DNA from: Ampullaceana balthica
Lineage: Eukaryota > Mollusca > Gastropoda > Lymnaeidae
DNA: 64,000 bases
Reading direction: 5' to 3'
Assembly: GCA_944989445.1 (NCBI GenBank)
Contig: CALYLW010000129.1
Coordinates: 648,501 to 712,500, forward strand
Positions 1-9,929 of this stretch are shown here, in pieces (position 1 is the stretch's first letter; each line of letters begins with the position of its first letter). Below the pieces are notes generated by a model, which saw only the letters and a list, made by a program, of their open reading frames with translations, had not been told where the DNA came from and did no database searches. Position numbers and translations under genes: made by a program.

Positions 1-170
1 TACACTGCGTCGTTTGATGTTGACATCAAAGCATTTGTGATCTAACGGCAGCTCCGTTTGGTTCTCTCATGCCTGTTACCACAAAATATACAAGTTTATG
101 TATGCGTTACAGACTCTAGGTCCTGCTCCCGTGACTCGGGGATTTGGGGGAGCGTCTTTAGCACCCCCCC
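1..170. other. Left flank, no gene seen
   Basis: No open frame or recognisable repeat is supported here. The stretch ends in a run of C directly against the first LTR. Confidence 0.5.
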
Positions 171-468
171 TGTAACGATATAACTCTTTTATGTAGGCGT
201 TCTCACAGTAATTAATCTTGTGCACAATAATTCACTGAAGAATTCGTTTATCCAAAACAACTTTAATATACATATATATTGTACACATAAGAATCATTTG
301 AGGTAATATAACGTGGAAATCTTGAGCTATTCACTATCATGCTTCCCTGTCGGAAGTCTACACACAACTGTTCGCCCAACACTTTCAACCAATAGAAATG
401 CTCCTTTCTTCCCGCGTCCACCATACATGTGACCTTACGTCACAAAATTATGTTAATCAGATGTGACA
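171..468 (-). repeat. LTR of element 1 (3' LTR in sense)
   Basis: Runs TGTAACG...GTGACA on the plus strand, so the sense strand begins TGTCAC and ends in CA. Its outer ~85 bp resembles the LTR of element 2 more than its own partner, while the inner ~215 bp is nearly identical to the partner. Confidence 0.85.
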
Positions 469-484
469 TTCACCCCCATCCTTC
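469..484 (-). other. Polypurine tract of element 1
   Basis: Directly inside the 3' LTR the sense strand reads GAAGGATGGGGGTGAA, a purine-rich stretch suited to priming plus-strand DNA. The same motif occurs at the same place in element 2. Confidence 0.6.
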
Positions 485-622
485 AAAAAAAAATGTTTAT
501 GAAATACAACATTTTTGGTCTTCATAAAATCAAATCAATCTATATCTATATTCAAATTTCAAATATTTATCATCAATGAACATTCATTTTCTTACATACA
601 ACTTCTGGATATAGAATCAATA

Positions 623-795
623 AGAAAAAATCTGTAGGACTGCATCAGTCTAAACATAAGAAATAATGAGAAAAAATCTGTAGAACTGCAACAGTCTAAA
701 CATAAGAAATAATGAGAAAAAATCTGTAGAACTGCAACAGTCTTAACATAAGAAATAATGAGAAAAAATCTGTAGAACTGCAACAGTCTACCTGT
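623..795 (-). repeat. 46-bp tandem repeat, four copies
   Basis: A unit with core AAAAAATCTGTAGAACTGCA recurs at a spacing of 46 bp (cores at 631, 677, 723 and 769). It lies in the 3' noncoding part of the retrotransposon. Element 2 has two copies, so copy number varies between insertions. Confidence 0.75.
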
Positions 796-1270
796 ACTGA
801 AAAAATGGAAACTGAAAATTTTAACACATCTGTAATTTTGTGTAACTAAAATATTTAAACACTCAATATTATTAAAATTAACTAATAATCCAATGGAATT
901 CAAACACTGTTCCTTGTCCATTGTTCAACAAATAAAAATATTAATATAATTACAGTCTCTGTTTGTATCCTTTAGGAATTCACAGACTAATGTTAAAACA
1001 GTCTCTTATTTTATCATTTAGTAATTCACAGAATGTCTTTTTAATAGTCTCTGGTTTTATCAGTTAGGAGTTCACAGAGTGTCTTTATTTATTGTCATTC
1101 TACTTAATATGTCTGCAACCACATTGTCCTTTCCCTTCACAGGTTTAATGTCAAATTTGTAGTCGGCTAATAGCATAGCCTAGTTCAATATAGTCATTCT
1201 TCAATTGACGAGTATGAATTCAAATCGATGGGCTTTGAATGTTTCTTCAGACTGTTAAATGTTCAATAGT

Positions 1271-2098
1271 TCACCAACCATGACTTCGATTATGTTCATT
1301 CATAATTTCAATTCCAGCATCTTGAATAAATTGCTTGGCTTTTGAGATGTCATTTTTGCTTCCAGATAATTCAATAGAATTTGGAACAGATGAGTCACTG
1401 TCAGAAACTTTTATCTGAAAAATATTGTCTCTATCTGTAAAGTTTTTGATTTGGCTTAATACACAACCAATTGTTCTTCCTAATTCAGATGATTTCACAC
1501 AAATTGTTTCAGATTCACTAGTACCATCTCTTTCTCTGCTACTATGGTCTTCATTTCTTTTATCATATACTTGATTTTTAATAGTGGCTAAAATGTCACT
1601 AGTTTCTGTCTGTGCTCGATTTAACTTTATTATTTTTCTATCATTCGTGTCTTGGTTTTCATTCTTTCTCCATGATTGAATTGATTGATCATAATTTCTT
1701 TTTCTGGAGTCAAAATTGTATTTGCCTCTCCATGATCTTCTGCTTTGATTATAATCTCTATTTATGGAATTATGATTATTTCTTTCTCTCCATGATTGTC
1801 TTTCTTGATCATAATCTCTATGTCTGGAATTATGATTATTTCTTTCTCTCAATGATTGTCTTTCTTGATCATAATCTCTGTGTCTGGAATTATGATTATA
1901 TTTTTCTCTCCATAATTGTCTATCTTGATCATAATCTCTATGTTTGGAATTATGATTATATTTTTCTTTCCATGCTTGTCTACCTTTGTTTTCAAAGTGC
2001 TCTTGTCTTGATCTTTCTTCAGTTTTCTTTCTTATAGAGCTGTCATTAGGTGACACCCTATATGGATTTCCTTTATTGTGGTAACACTGCTTAGCCAT
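1271..2098 (-). CDS. Gag tail with basic repeats fused to KH-like segment
   Basis: An open frame of 275 codons on the minus strand. The first ~25 residues are the end of the gag zinc-knuckle region (only KQCYHNKG remains; the first half of the knuckle lies beyond the SINE). Next comes an Arg/Asp/Asn-rich array of a 20-residue unit of the type SWRERNNHNSRHRDYDQERQ. The frame matches element 2 as far as ATIK and then diverges. The last ~95 residues resemble a KH domain: ICVKSSELGRTIG, then SQIKNF, a beta-type stretch ending IQIKVSDSDS-like residues, IELSGSK and AKQFIQDAG. The GxxG RNA-binding loop reads GCVL, so two glycines are lost. The methionine at the start is probably internal to the original gag frame. 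The KH call rests on recognition by eye. Confidence 0.55.
   Translation of the reverse strand: MAKQCYHNKGNPYRVSPNDSSIRKKTEERSRQEHFENKGRQAWKEKYNHNSKHRDYDQDRQLWREKYNHNSRHRDYDQERQSLRERNNHNSRHRDYDQERQSWRERNNHNSINRDYNQSRRSWRGKYNFDSRKRNYDQSIQSWRKNENQDTNDRKIIKLNRAQTETSDILATIKNQVYDKRNEDHSSRERDGTSESETICVKSSELGRTIGCVLSQIKNFTDRDNIFQIKVSDSDSSVPNSIELSGSKNDISKAKQFIQDAGIEIMNEHNRSHGW
1665..1985 (-). repeat. 60-bp coding tandem repeat in gag tail
   Basis: About five and a half units with an exact 60-bp period, each encoding a 20-residue Arg-rich block. Element 2 has only one to two units at the same place. Arg-rich repeats next to a zinc knuckle would be expected to add nucleic-acid contacts (inference). Confidence 0.8.
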
Positions 2099-2145
2099 AT
2101 GTCCTGGCTTGTTACAGTACCAACAAATAGTTTGTCTGTTGCCTT

Positions 2146-2429
2146 ATCTTATCTTATCTATACAGACGCTCCTTCTATGCAGAAGATAGTGGCGTCCACA
2201 GACCATGACAGATGATCTGTTGGCAAGTGATGCAGCATTCACAGGCCACGGCTTTGTGGGTTCCACGCATTACCCAGCCGCCTAACTACATGTAGTGTTA
2301 GGTACCCATTCGGAGCGGGGTGACTCAGGGACGCCCTAGGCCCCGGGAACAAACCCTTGCCTTCACACGGATTTGAACCCGTGAACTTCGGTACGACAGT
2401 CCAGTGCGCTGCCACTCGACCACCGCCTT
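2146..2429 (-). mobile_element. tRNA-derived SINE inserted in gag
   Basis: Read on the minus strand, the 5' end carries a tRNA-like promoter: box A around TGGCAGCGCACTGG and box B GGGTTCAAATCC. The 3' end is a tail of GATAA units (TTATC on the plus strand). Comparison with the intact gag at 22.85 kb shows a clean insertion, with GCCTT repeated at both ends (2141-2145 and 2425-2429). The last ~45 bp before the tail matches the 3' end of a LINE family seen near 53.8 kb. Confidence 0.85.
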
Positions 2430-3398
2430 GGTTTGGCAGACTCTGGTTTCTCATACCTTGCCTTTTTTCTTGACTTTTAATTTGTATAGCTGCAAATATG
2501 TCTTGTCTCTTATCCATTTCCACATTCGGATGAGAGTCTTTGAATGTTCGTAATGCATTTGTTAGCTCTGCTTGAGTACGAACTTTCTTGTCAGTCAAAT
2601 ATGTGAATAGGGTTAGTGTTGCATTTTCTAAAAACTTGTCAATTAACACCATGTCTATTATGGCCTTTGGGTTGCTCGTATCTATCGCTGTCAGTTCCAG
2701 CCATTTTGTTAGTTTGACTTGTGCTTCATGTACTATGATCTGTGGATCTTTGTCCATCTTGATTCTCATTTCATGAAATTCTCTTCTATAATCATTTTCT
2801 GACTTTCCAAAATGACATAGAAGTGCCTTTTTGACATTCTTATATATGCTTTTGTCTTCTTTGGCTATACTGTTATAAGCTTCAAATGCTTCTCCAGTTA
2901 ATTGAGTCATCAGTTGTGCTGGCCAATCTTCTTCATTATAGCCTTTCATAGCCATTATGGATTCGAAATAATCCAGATAAACATCCATTTTTTCTTTTTG
3001 GCTATCATATTTTCTTACTTTGATAGTATCCCTTGGTGCTGACCTTCTATTTGTTTCATCACCAGGATTGTGGCCACTACTGTCTCGCTCCCTTTGTAAT
3101 TTTAACTTATCGACTGCAAGTTGTTCAATTTCTCTTTTTACTATGAGTCTTTGCATCTCTTTTTCTTCAGCAATTCTTGCTTTTTCTTCAGCTTCTCTTT
3201 GATTTTCTTTTTCTTCAGCTTTTCTTCGCTGTTCTTTTTCTTCAGCAATTCTTTGATTTACTTTTTCTTTAGTTATTCTTAGCTTCTCTTTCTCTTCAGC
3301 TATTCTTGATTTACTTTTTCTTCAATGAAATCTCTCATTTCTTTTCCTTTTAGTCCGATCTCTTTAGCTATGGCGGTGAATCTTTCGTAGTAATCCAT
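2430..3398 (-). pseudogene. Gag of element 1 (capsid, SCAN-like)
   Basis: Starts at the ATG of MDYYERFTAIAKEIG (3396-3398), followed by a Glu/Lys/Gln-rich coiled coil that is broken by a stop near 3310. It then runs open from about 3156 through the capsid region, with motifs VRKYDSQKEKMDVYLDYFES, LTGEAFEAYNSIAKE and LLCHFGKSENDYRREFHEMR. This helical segment resembles the SCAN domain, which has been traced to the gag of Gmr1-like elements. The frame ends where the SINE was inserted. The intact counterpart is at 22.1-23.9 kb. Confidence 0.8.
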
Positions 3399-4251
3399 GT
3401 TTTGTTTGATTGAATAATATGAATCTAGCAATTCGGTAAGGAATGTATGTATATATATTGATAAAGTTATAAATCGTCCAAATGAAAAATCTTGAATTCA
3501 AAAATGTTAAGTTCAAATAAGTGACACGTCTAAACCATAAAATCTAGTTATTGGCAAGATGAGACAACAAAAAGAATCCTCACACGGGATCTTTAGTATA
3601 CTTTATATATACGCTCCCTCAGATTGACAAAATATATTAAATGGTCCGATCGTTTTGAATAAAAGTCACTTGGTTAAAATTTCAATTTTCGAGTAGTTTT
3701 TAAACAATTTAGTTCATTCCATTAATCCAAAATTGCGATAATCAAACTCTTCACACAATGAATGGATAAAAATTCCGTTTCTTTATTTATAATTCACACC
3801 AACACATTGAATAGTCCATAGCTTCTCGGTTCGATGTTATGTTTACTATTACTAATATTTCCTGGAATCAACTAGCATTAAGCCTGTTGACGTCACGACC
3901 TATATATGTTCACCGTGTGTCACCATTCAGTAAGCCTACACGACCCAGATTCCAGTACTGTGTAGTATGCTTGTACTGTCGTCGAATGTGACGTAGAACC
4001 AACTAGGCGACCTAGTTGTATATACCGTACACCGTGACCATGCTGCCTGTATGCCGCCATTTTGAAATCTTCTTGTATTTTCATTGAACCACAAAAGTTT
4101 ATTCACAGCTTCTTACGAACTTGAATATTCAAAAATACTATAGCTGGTATTATTTCTTATTTTAAAGAATACTTTCCTTTTTTGGAAATATCCAATACTT
4201 ATTTCCACGAAACCTCTTTCTTGAAATCTCTTGTACAGTGTTCACATAGAA

Positions 4252-4269
4252 CTTTTACTTCGACACCAA
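4252..4269 (-). other. Primer-binding site of element 1
   Basis: Immediately inside the 5' LTR the sense strand reads TTGGTGTCGAAGTAAAAG. The TGG start fits pairing to a tRNA 3' CCA end. I cannot name the tRNA. The second element has TGGTGCAGAAGTAAAAG at the same place. Confidence 0.5.
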
Positions 4270-4568
4270 TGTAACGATATAACTTTTTATATCTAACTGT
4301 TACAATATTAATTCTTAGGGCACAATGATCAGCTGAAGAACTTTTTATATCCAAAACAACTTTAATATACATATATATTGTACACATAAGAATCATTTGA
4401 GGTAATATAACGTGGAAATCTTGAGCTATTCACTATCATGCTTCCCTGTCGGAAGTCTACACACAACTCCTCGCCCAACACTTTCAACCAATAGAAATGC
4501 TCCTTTCTTCCCGCGTCCACCTTTACACGTGACCTTACGTCACAAAATTATGTTAATCAGATGTGACA
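4270..4568 (-). repeat. LTR of element 1 (5' LTR in sense)
   Basis: TGTAACG...GTGACA. Identical to the left LTR over most of the inner part. The outer ~85 bp differs strongly (for example ATATCTAACTGTTACAATAT in place of the GTAGGCGTTCTCACAG type). Confidence 0.85.
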
Positions 4569-5618
4569 CAAAAATGCTACTGGTGAGTTTTACAAGCATG
4601 ACAAGTGTCTAAAAATGATTTGAATAGGATTATGTGTAGATATTTTAAGTCAAAACGACACGGAATATCCTTTTTCTTTAAAAGGGGAGGGGGGGGGGAA
4701 TCTATTTGATAGAATTAAAAACGTTTTAAGTTTGATATAATTGTTTGATGGTTTTTGGTCAAATGCACATGGCCATTCTAGTCTTCTAGATCAGTGCTTC
4801 TCAAAGTGGTGGTCCGCGGACCGGTGCCGGTCCGTGGGCCATCCGCTGCCGGTCCGCAGATGTTCTCAAAAAAAGGACAGAAAAAATTGTCAGTGCAGGG
4901 AAAATAGTGCACCGGTCCCTTGGTACAATGGAAAAAATTCCTGCTGGTCCGCAATACTAAACAAGTTTGAGAAGCACTGTTCTAGATATAATGGTAAATG
5001 AGCCCATTTAAAATTAGTCAAGTATTCATTAACTTTATTGAATGCATCAAATTCTTGACATCGCAATTCGAGAGGAGAACAAAACAACTTTTCTTCTTAG
5101 CTCAGTTTTTAAGGCATTAATTTTAAATATCACAGAAATGATACGTGATAAAGACAAGTCATGTGGATTAAGATTATTGTCACTCGTGTCAATATAAATG
5201 AAAGTAGGGTAGATTTAGGTGTCTTCATATAGTGCGTAGGTAAGAAATCTACATAGTTGTCAAATTTTAAAAAAATGCATTTTCTGGAAGGAACCTGTTT
5301 AATAATGGGCATATGTTCCAAGCGTACACGTACACATGACGTATTTTAATATATCTAGCGGATTGTAGTGGATGTTATATGTCCCAAATGAGTCTGCATT
5401 ACCCCCCAAGAATTCCCTTTTTGACCCCAGTTCAGGTTATTTACCTCTGTTCGCCGACCTCTGTCTTACGGGATGCCCGTCAGTCAATTGAGGGATTTTT
5501 AAAAAAAATACATTTTAAAAATGTTATTTTTAAATAATTGTTTTTTCTAAACAAAGACGTTAACCGTGATGATCTAATAGTCAATGTTTAATTTGTATGC
5601 ATTAAAATAAAATATAAG
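4569..5618. other. Intergenic, no gene apart from one MITE
   Basis: Apart from the small hAT-type element at 4792-4979, I see only AT-rich sequence with short chance frames. Confidence 0.5.
4792..4979. mobile_element. Small nonautonomous hAT element
   Basis: 188 bp with inverted ends CAGTGCTTCTCAAAGT and its complement near TTTGAGAAGCACTG. Flanked by an exact 8-bp target duplication TTCTAGAT (4784-4791 and 4980-4987). The GGTCCGCGGACC-type palindrome inside is also seen in the repeat starting at 63857. Confidence 0.9.
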
Positions 5619-5934
5619 CTAAGGATGTTAACACAGTTCGTTTTCTGAAGGCCGGTTAAACGTTTTTTAAAAATGCTTCACGCGGGTTACGATATTACAA
5701 TTTATATCTTCACTAAATAAATAATAAATACTTAAATGACAATAAAAGTGATTTGAAACATACTTATTTTCAAATAGAAAATAAAGGTTGTTTTTTTTTG
5801 GGGGGGGGTCAAAGATTTGTGACGTATTTTTAGAGGGGGGGTCTAAGTTTTTGTGACGTCGCGTGACGAAGGGGGGGGGGAGGGGGTAAAAAATCTGCAA
5901 AAATCGCGTGACGCCATTTATGGACGGCCCCTAA
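5619..5934. repeat. Fragments of two dispersed repeats
   Basis: AAGGATGTTAACACAGTTCG near 5620 followed by GGCCGGTTAAACG resembles the terminus of the hAT-like element at 17500. The G-rich stretch 5795-5934 (GTGACGTCGCGTGACG, ending CGCCATTTATGGACGGCCCC) looks like a separate dispersed repeat. No coding sequence is supported. Confidence 0.45.
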
Positions 5935-6484
5935 GACAAAACATGACCATGTTACTCCGCTACTTTACTCTTTTCAGTGGCTACCTACAAGCTCGAATTG
6001 ATTACAAGCTGGCTGTTCTCTGTCACAACTTCTTTTCTGACTCATCTCCTTCCTATCTTACTGAACTTCTGTCGGTCTACTCACCCAGTCATCAGCTACG
6101 CTCTTCTGCAGACACACGTATTCTCTGTGTTCCTAAGACACGAACTAAAACTTTTGGTGAAAGGGCATTCTCTTTTTGTGCGGCCATACAATGGAATTCT
6201 CTACCATTACACATCCGTAGTATTCGAACTACCGATTCCAGTATTAGTCCTTCAAGACTGCACTTAAAACGCATCTTTTCAAAATGTATTTACAAAATTG
6301 AAGAAAAAACATTGTTTTAATGATTAGCGTAGCTTGTGTGTAATGTACTGTCCTTTATGTTGTTATTATGGTGTGAATGGTTATTTAATTATTATATGTA
6401 TGTTATGATCTCAATGTAAAGCGCTGTGAGCCTGGTTCCCTACTGGGAGACAGCGCTATATAAATTATCAATTATTATTATTAT
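5935..6484 (+). mobile_element. LINE 3' end (L2/CR1-like)
   Basis: Encodes the C-terminal end of a non-LTR retrotransposon protein: ARIDYKLAVLCHNFFSD, YLTELLSVYSPSHQLRSS, FGERAFSFCAAIQWNSLP and a final LHLKRIFSKCIYKIEE block, ending with a stop near 6320. After it come a 3' UTR with AAGCGCTGTGAGCCTGGTTC and an ATT-repeat tail. The 5' part is missing, as is usual for LINE insertions. Related copies lie at 58.7 and 62.2 kb. Confidence 0.8.
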
Positions 6485-7386
6485 TATTCTTACTATAAAT
6501 TTAACATTGGCATTTTCTTGGTCAACACCAGCGTCCATTTAAATAAAATGATGGCCATTGCTAACAGTACTAGCAGCTAATATAAATGGTAATCTAAGGT
6601 GACCAGATTTTCCGGGGGGCAAAGCGGGACATGGCCCCACGGACGGACGGACTGGGGGGGGGGTCCCCCAGGCTACGGCGGATTAAAGGGGGGGCTGAAC
6701 GGGCTAAAGCCAGGGGCCCCCGATGATTTAGGGGCCTCCCAAAATTATTATTTTCTATAATAAAGGTGGGCAAATGTTTGCATCAAGCCTTGAAAATATA
6801 AATGAATTAATAAAATCTCATCTACTTATCAAGAGAAAATGTCGAAGAGTGTGAAATACGAAATCGTCATCATTTGTAATAATATCTAGGGAAACCTAAC
6901 TTTAGAAAAACAATCGACTTCTATTTAGTTTGGAAAACTTACGACAAAAAACTTTGACATAGTAGAGCATAATTCAATAATAGAAATTTTTAACCAACTT
7001 CCAAGTTAGTACACTATTTACGAGTTACGACGCTTCAAACCTACAGACTGCACAGTAAGAAGTAAATATTCTAATAAATATGTAATTAAAAACTAGTACC
7101 GTATATACTCGTTCTAAAGCTGACTGTTTTGGGACAAAATCTAGGGGAAAATGTTGGGGGGGGGGTGGTTCGGTTTACGAGTAGTTCATAGGTGATATCT
7201 GTACGTACATTGAATATCGGTGTCCTTAATTAACCTGAATTACATGTTGCGTTCCGTTATTAGCTAAATACCATTCATTCCTGTTGAGCGATTCATCAAG
7301 TTCATACCAATGTATTCCCATACTGGATCAGGAATTTCCCAAATTATTTTTAATATTTTGGAAGAAATTGACATTCAAATTCAAGA

Positions 7387-8330
7387 TTGCCGTGGACAGT
7401 CATAAGACAATACTGCAAGTATGAGTGGGAAGTAAAACTGAGTCCAGACTATCCTTCGTGGAAGTGCAGTGTTGCTCATTATGTGCCGTCCACAGCTCAT
7501 TACCTTAATTTGGTTGGGAAAAGTGCAGCAGAAGGTTGTCCTGCTGTAACCAGATTTTTTAAATTTTTTATTTACTTATTTTTTCATTCTGCAAAATCTT
7601 TATACCTGGCTTGTTGCATCTATTCATCGTTGGCAGGGTCTTCAAAAAAAACAAAACAAAACAAAAACAACAATCGAAAAGGTTTCCTGTTAACAAAGCC
7701 TTCTCTGACACAAGATGGTCAGCCCGACATGATGCTTTAAGATCTGTTAATAAATAATACCATGAGAATTTTGAAGCACTGGAAGAATTGGCAACTGACG
7801 ACAATCAGCCGCCCGACAGTCGACTTGAAGCAGAAACATTTCGGAAGGAACTTGAACAACTGAAACTCGCTATTTTACTTGAAATTTGGGACACAATTTT
7901 AGAAAGATTTCAGAAAATGAATGCATCCCTTCAAGATACATTTGTTTAAATATCTTCTTGAGTTTGTTAAAAGACAGCGTTCGGAATTTGATTTATAGGA
8001 AGAAAAAGGAAAGGATATGTCCGTGGAGAAGGAGTATAAACAATCTTTAATGTTATTAAAAAAAGAGAAAGTGTCATCTTGATGAAGAGACATCAGCCGA
8101 AACAGTATTTTCTCTGAAACAAAAATTCAAGGTTGAGGTATTTCTTGAAATCATTGAAACTTTCTTCAGCCATACAACATCGGTTAGACGCATGTGCATC
8201 CATGAGAAATTTGGCTTTCTTACAAACCTTACTGGGCTTAGCAATGATGCCATCCGAGGGGCGGCAGCCAAGTTAATGGAAGAATATTCAAGTGATTTCG
8301 AAGACTGCTTTCCTTCAGAATTAGTCTAAT
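7387..8330 (+). pseudogene. hAT transposase remnant, copy 1
   Basis: Scattered frames encode pieces typical of the ZMYM1-like/DUF4371 group of hAT transposases: HYVPSTAHYLNLVGKSAAEG (the conserved HxxNL stretch), TRWSAR-type residues at FSDTRWSARHDAL, then FEALEELATDDNQ and RKELEQLKLAILLEIWD, and a later segment matching the minus-strand copy at 10.6 kb. Several frameshifts and stops and a low-complexity insert near 7560-7680 break the frame, so no functional protein is expected. Confidence 0.75.
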
Positions 8331-8602
8331 TTTAAGAACTCTTCAAAAAGTTTATTGTCCAGGCTCAGGGTCAGGAAAAGGAAGTAGCACAATGTGAAGC
8401 TCAAAATACATGCACAGAGCATATGTTGCTGTTTTTTGAATGAGCAAAATTTTACACAGTCCTTTCCAAATTTACACATTGCACTTCGCATGTATCTCCC
8501 ATTGATGACATACAAGTGCAGCTGAGGGCGATCATTTTCAAAGTTGAAAAAAATAAATTATGAAATTAGAAGTTGCATAGGACAACAAAGACTGAGTCAT
8601 CA

Positions 8603-8787
8603 CCATCGTTCCCTTTAAGCTGCGCGGTTGCGCAGCCGCGCATATATCTGAACGATGCCGCGCAGCAATTTCACATTACCGCGCAGCAAATTTTGTAAAA
8701 TAGTGCACAACAAATGGATGCTGGGAAACTTTGCACACCATTTTTTTTTACTTTGCACACGGACCAACGAACCTTAGACGGAACATT
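8603..8787. mobile_element. ~185-bp MITE, copy 1
   Basis: Left end TTCCCTTTAAGCTGCGCGG, right end CCTTAGACGGAACATTGG, GC-rich hairpin near the left end (GCGCGGTTGCGCAGCCGCGC). Flanks AGTCATCA and GGTCATCA match at 7 of 8 bases, as expected for hAT-type insertion. Related copies are at 11557 and 25607. Confidence 0.75.
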
Positions 8788-9929
8788 GGTCATCAATCTC
8801 TCTAATGAGCATTGAAAAGGAAATCGTAAGGTCACTTAATTTTACTGACTTGATTAAAAATCTCGCCCTGAGAAAAGTTTGGAAACGAAGGTTCTATAGG
8901 TTGAAATAAATAATAATAATATTTTAATTAAGTGTGGATTCGTTTAACTTTATATTAATTTAATTGACTTCTATTTAATTTTTTGTCCTATTACACCCTG
9001 CATTACAAGTTACACAGTCTTATATTAGCTGCTAGTGATCATTTTATTTAAAATTACGCTTCCTGGACAGGGCCCAAATTTGAATTGCAGCCAGGGGCCC
9101 CAAGCAGTCTTAATCTGCCCCCAGGTTTCTGGAGCAAAAAATCGGGATGTATGGTCACTTTAGCGGGACATGAAGTCTGAAATCGGGACGTCTGGTCACC
9201 TTAGGTATCGGGATCGCCGACAAGTCACGGGAAAGCCGTATCAAGGAGTAAAATGTAAATAACCACAGAAATCGACGCACCAACCGGCTTAGGTAATATA
9301 AAACAGCAATTTAAATTTATTTTTAAAAAGCACTGTTTTAAATATTTAATGAAATTTAAAAAACTATTAATTCATTCTTACCCAAAATCACAATAAAACT
9401 AATTGTATTTATTTTACGAAAGAACGTATTGAAAAAAGCGGGACAGACGGGCGTCCCGCCGGGACAAGTGAGGGTCTGCGGGAAATGAGGTCTGAAATCG
9501 GGACTGTCCCACCTAAATCGGGACGTCTGGTCCCCTTAGGTAATCCCTTATTTCAGCGCATTTTATATTTCAAGTCATCAAAATAACATTTTTTCAAATT
9601 TACTTCATTAATTATTATTATGAAATCTATTTTAAAATTAAAACATTATTTTTGTTGAAATAAAATTACTATTTTACGATTTGTACGAAATAAAAATGTG
9701 TATATTTCACTATTTTCTGTGACTAATTGTTGTTGTTGGAAGTCTGCTTTTAAAAACCTTTTTCTAAGTTAAAAACCCCTTTAAACTCAACAAAACACAC
9801 GAAAAACTAATTGTGAAGCATTATGGTAAATACTTTTTTATATCTAATTTAGTGTTTAAATTAGTAAAAGTAAGTTATTTTATTTATTTTGTTCTAAAAA
9901 TTTAAAATGCGCTGAAATAAGGGATTACC

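Larger units (their letters stand above)
171..4568 (-). mobile_element. Gmr1-like LTR retrotransposon 1, pol lost
   Basis: Two LTRs of about 300 bp enclose a 3.8-kb interior read on the minus strand. Outside the LTRs it matches the second element at 18.6-25.1 kb in the untranslated region, gag and 3' noncoding repeats. Protease, integrase, reverse transcriptase and RNase H are absent. Where pol should start, the reading frame switches after the shared motif ATIK to unrelated sequence that looks like a KH domain (about 1.18-1.56 kb), then returns to element-type sequence near 1181. A tRNA-derived SINE splits gag at 2146-2429. No matching target duplication is visible (C-run on the left, CAAAA on the right), so an end may have been rearranged. 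It would need proteins supplied in trans to move. Confidence 0.85.
6595..9538 (+). mobile_element. hAT element, ZMYM1-like family, copy 1
   Basis: Begins TAAGGTGACCAGATTTTCCG. Two candidate right ends exist: TCTGGTCACCTTA at 9204, the better inverted match, and CTGGTCCCCTTA at 9538, which restores the GGTAATC target sequence. Both sit in GTCCCGATTT-rich sequence. GGTAATC is present on both outer sides (6588-6594 and 9539-9545). The interior holds a broken transposase gene and a 185-bp MITE. Confidence 0.7.
6588..9929. mobile_element. MITE carrying an inserted hAT element
   Basis: Inverted ends GGTAATCCCTTATTTCAGCG (right copy starts at 9539; the left copy is cut after GGTAATC; the reverse copy ends at 9929). 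The inverted match extends 27 bp. The outer flanks are an exact 8-bp duplication ATATAAAT (6580-6587 and 9930-9937). Removing the inner insert leaves a ~390-bp element without coding capacity. It was inserted into an older hAT copy that continues on both sides. Confidence 0.85.

Noticed and set aside
623..795. 46-bp repeats suggesting a CRISPR array or satellite
   Set aside because: No spacers, and the same repeats occur at the same place in the second retrotransposon, so they are part of its 3' noncoding region.
1612..2037. Plus-strand open frame of 141 codons rich in Phe/Tyr/Leu
   Set aside because: It is the complement of the Arg/Asp-rich gag repeat array; composition and period follow from the other strand.
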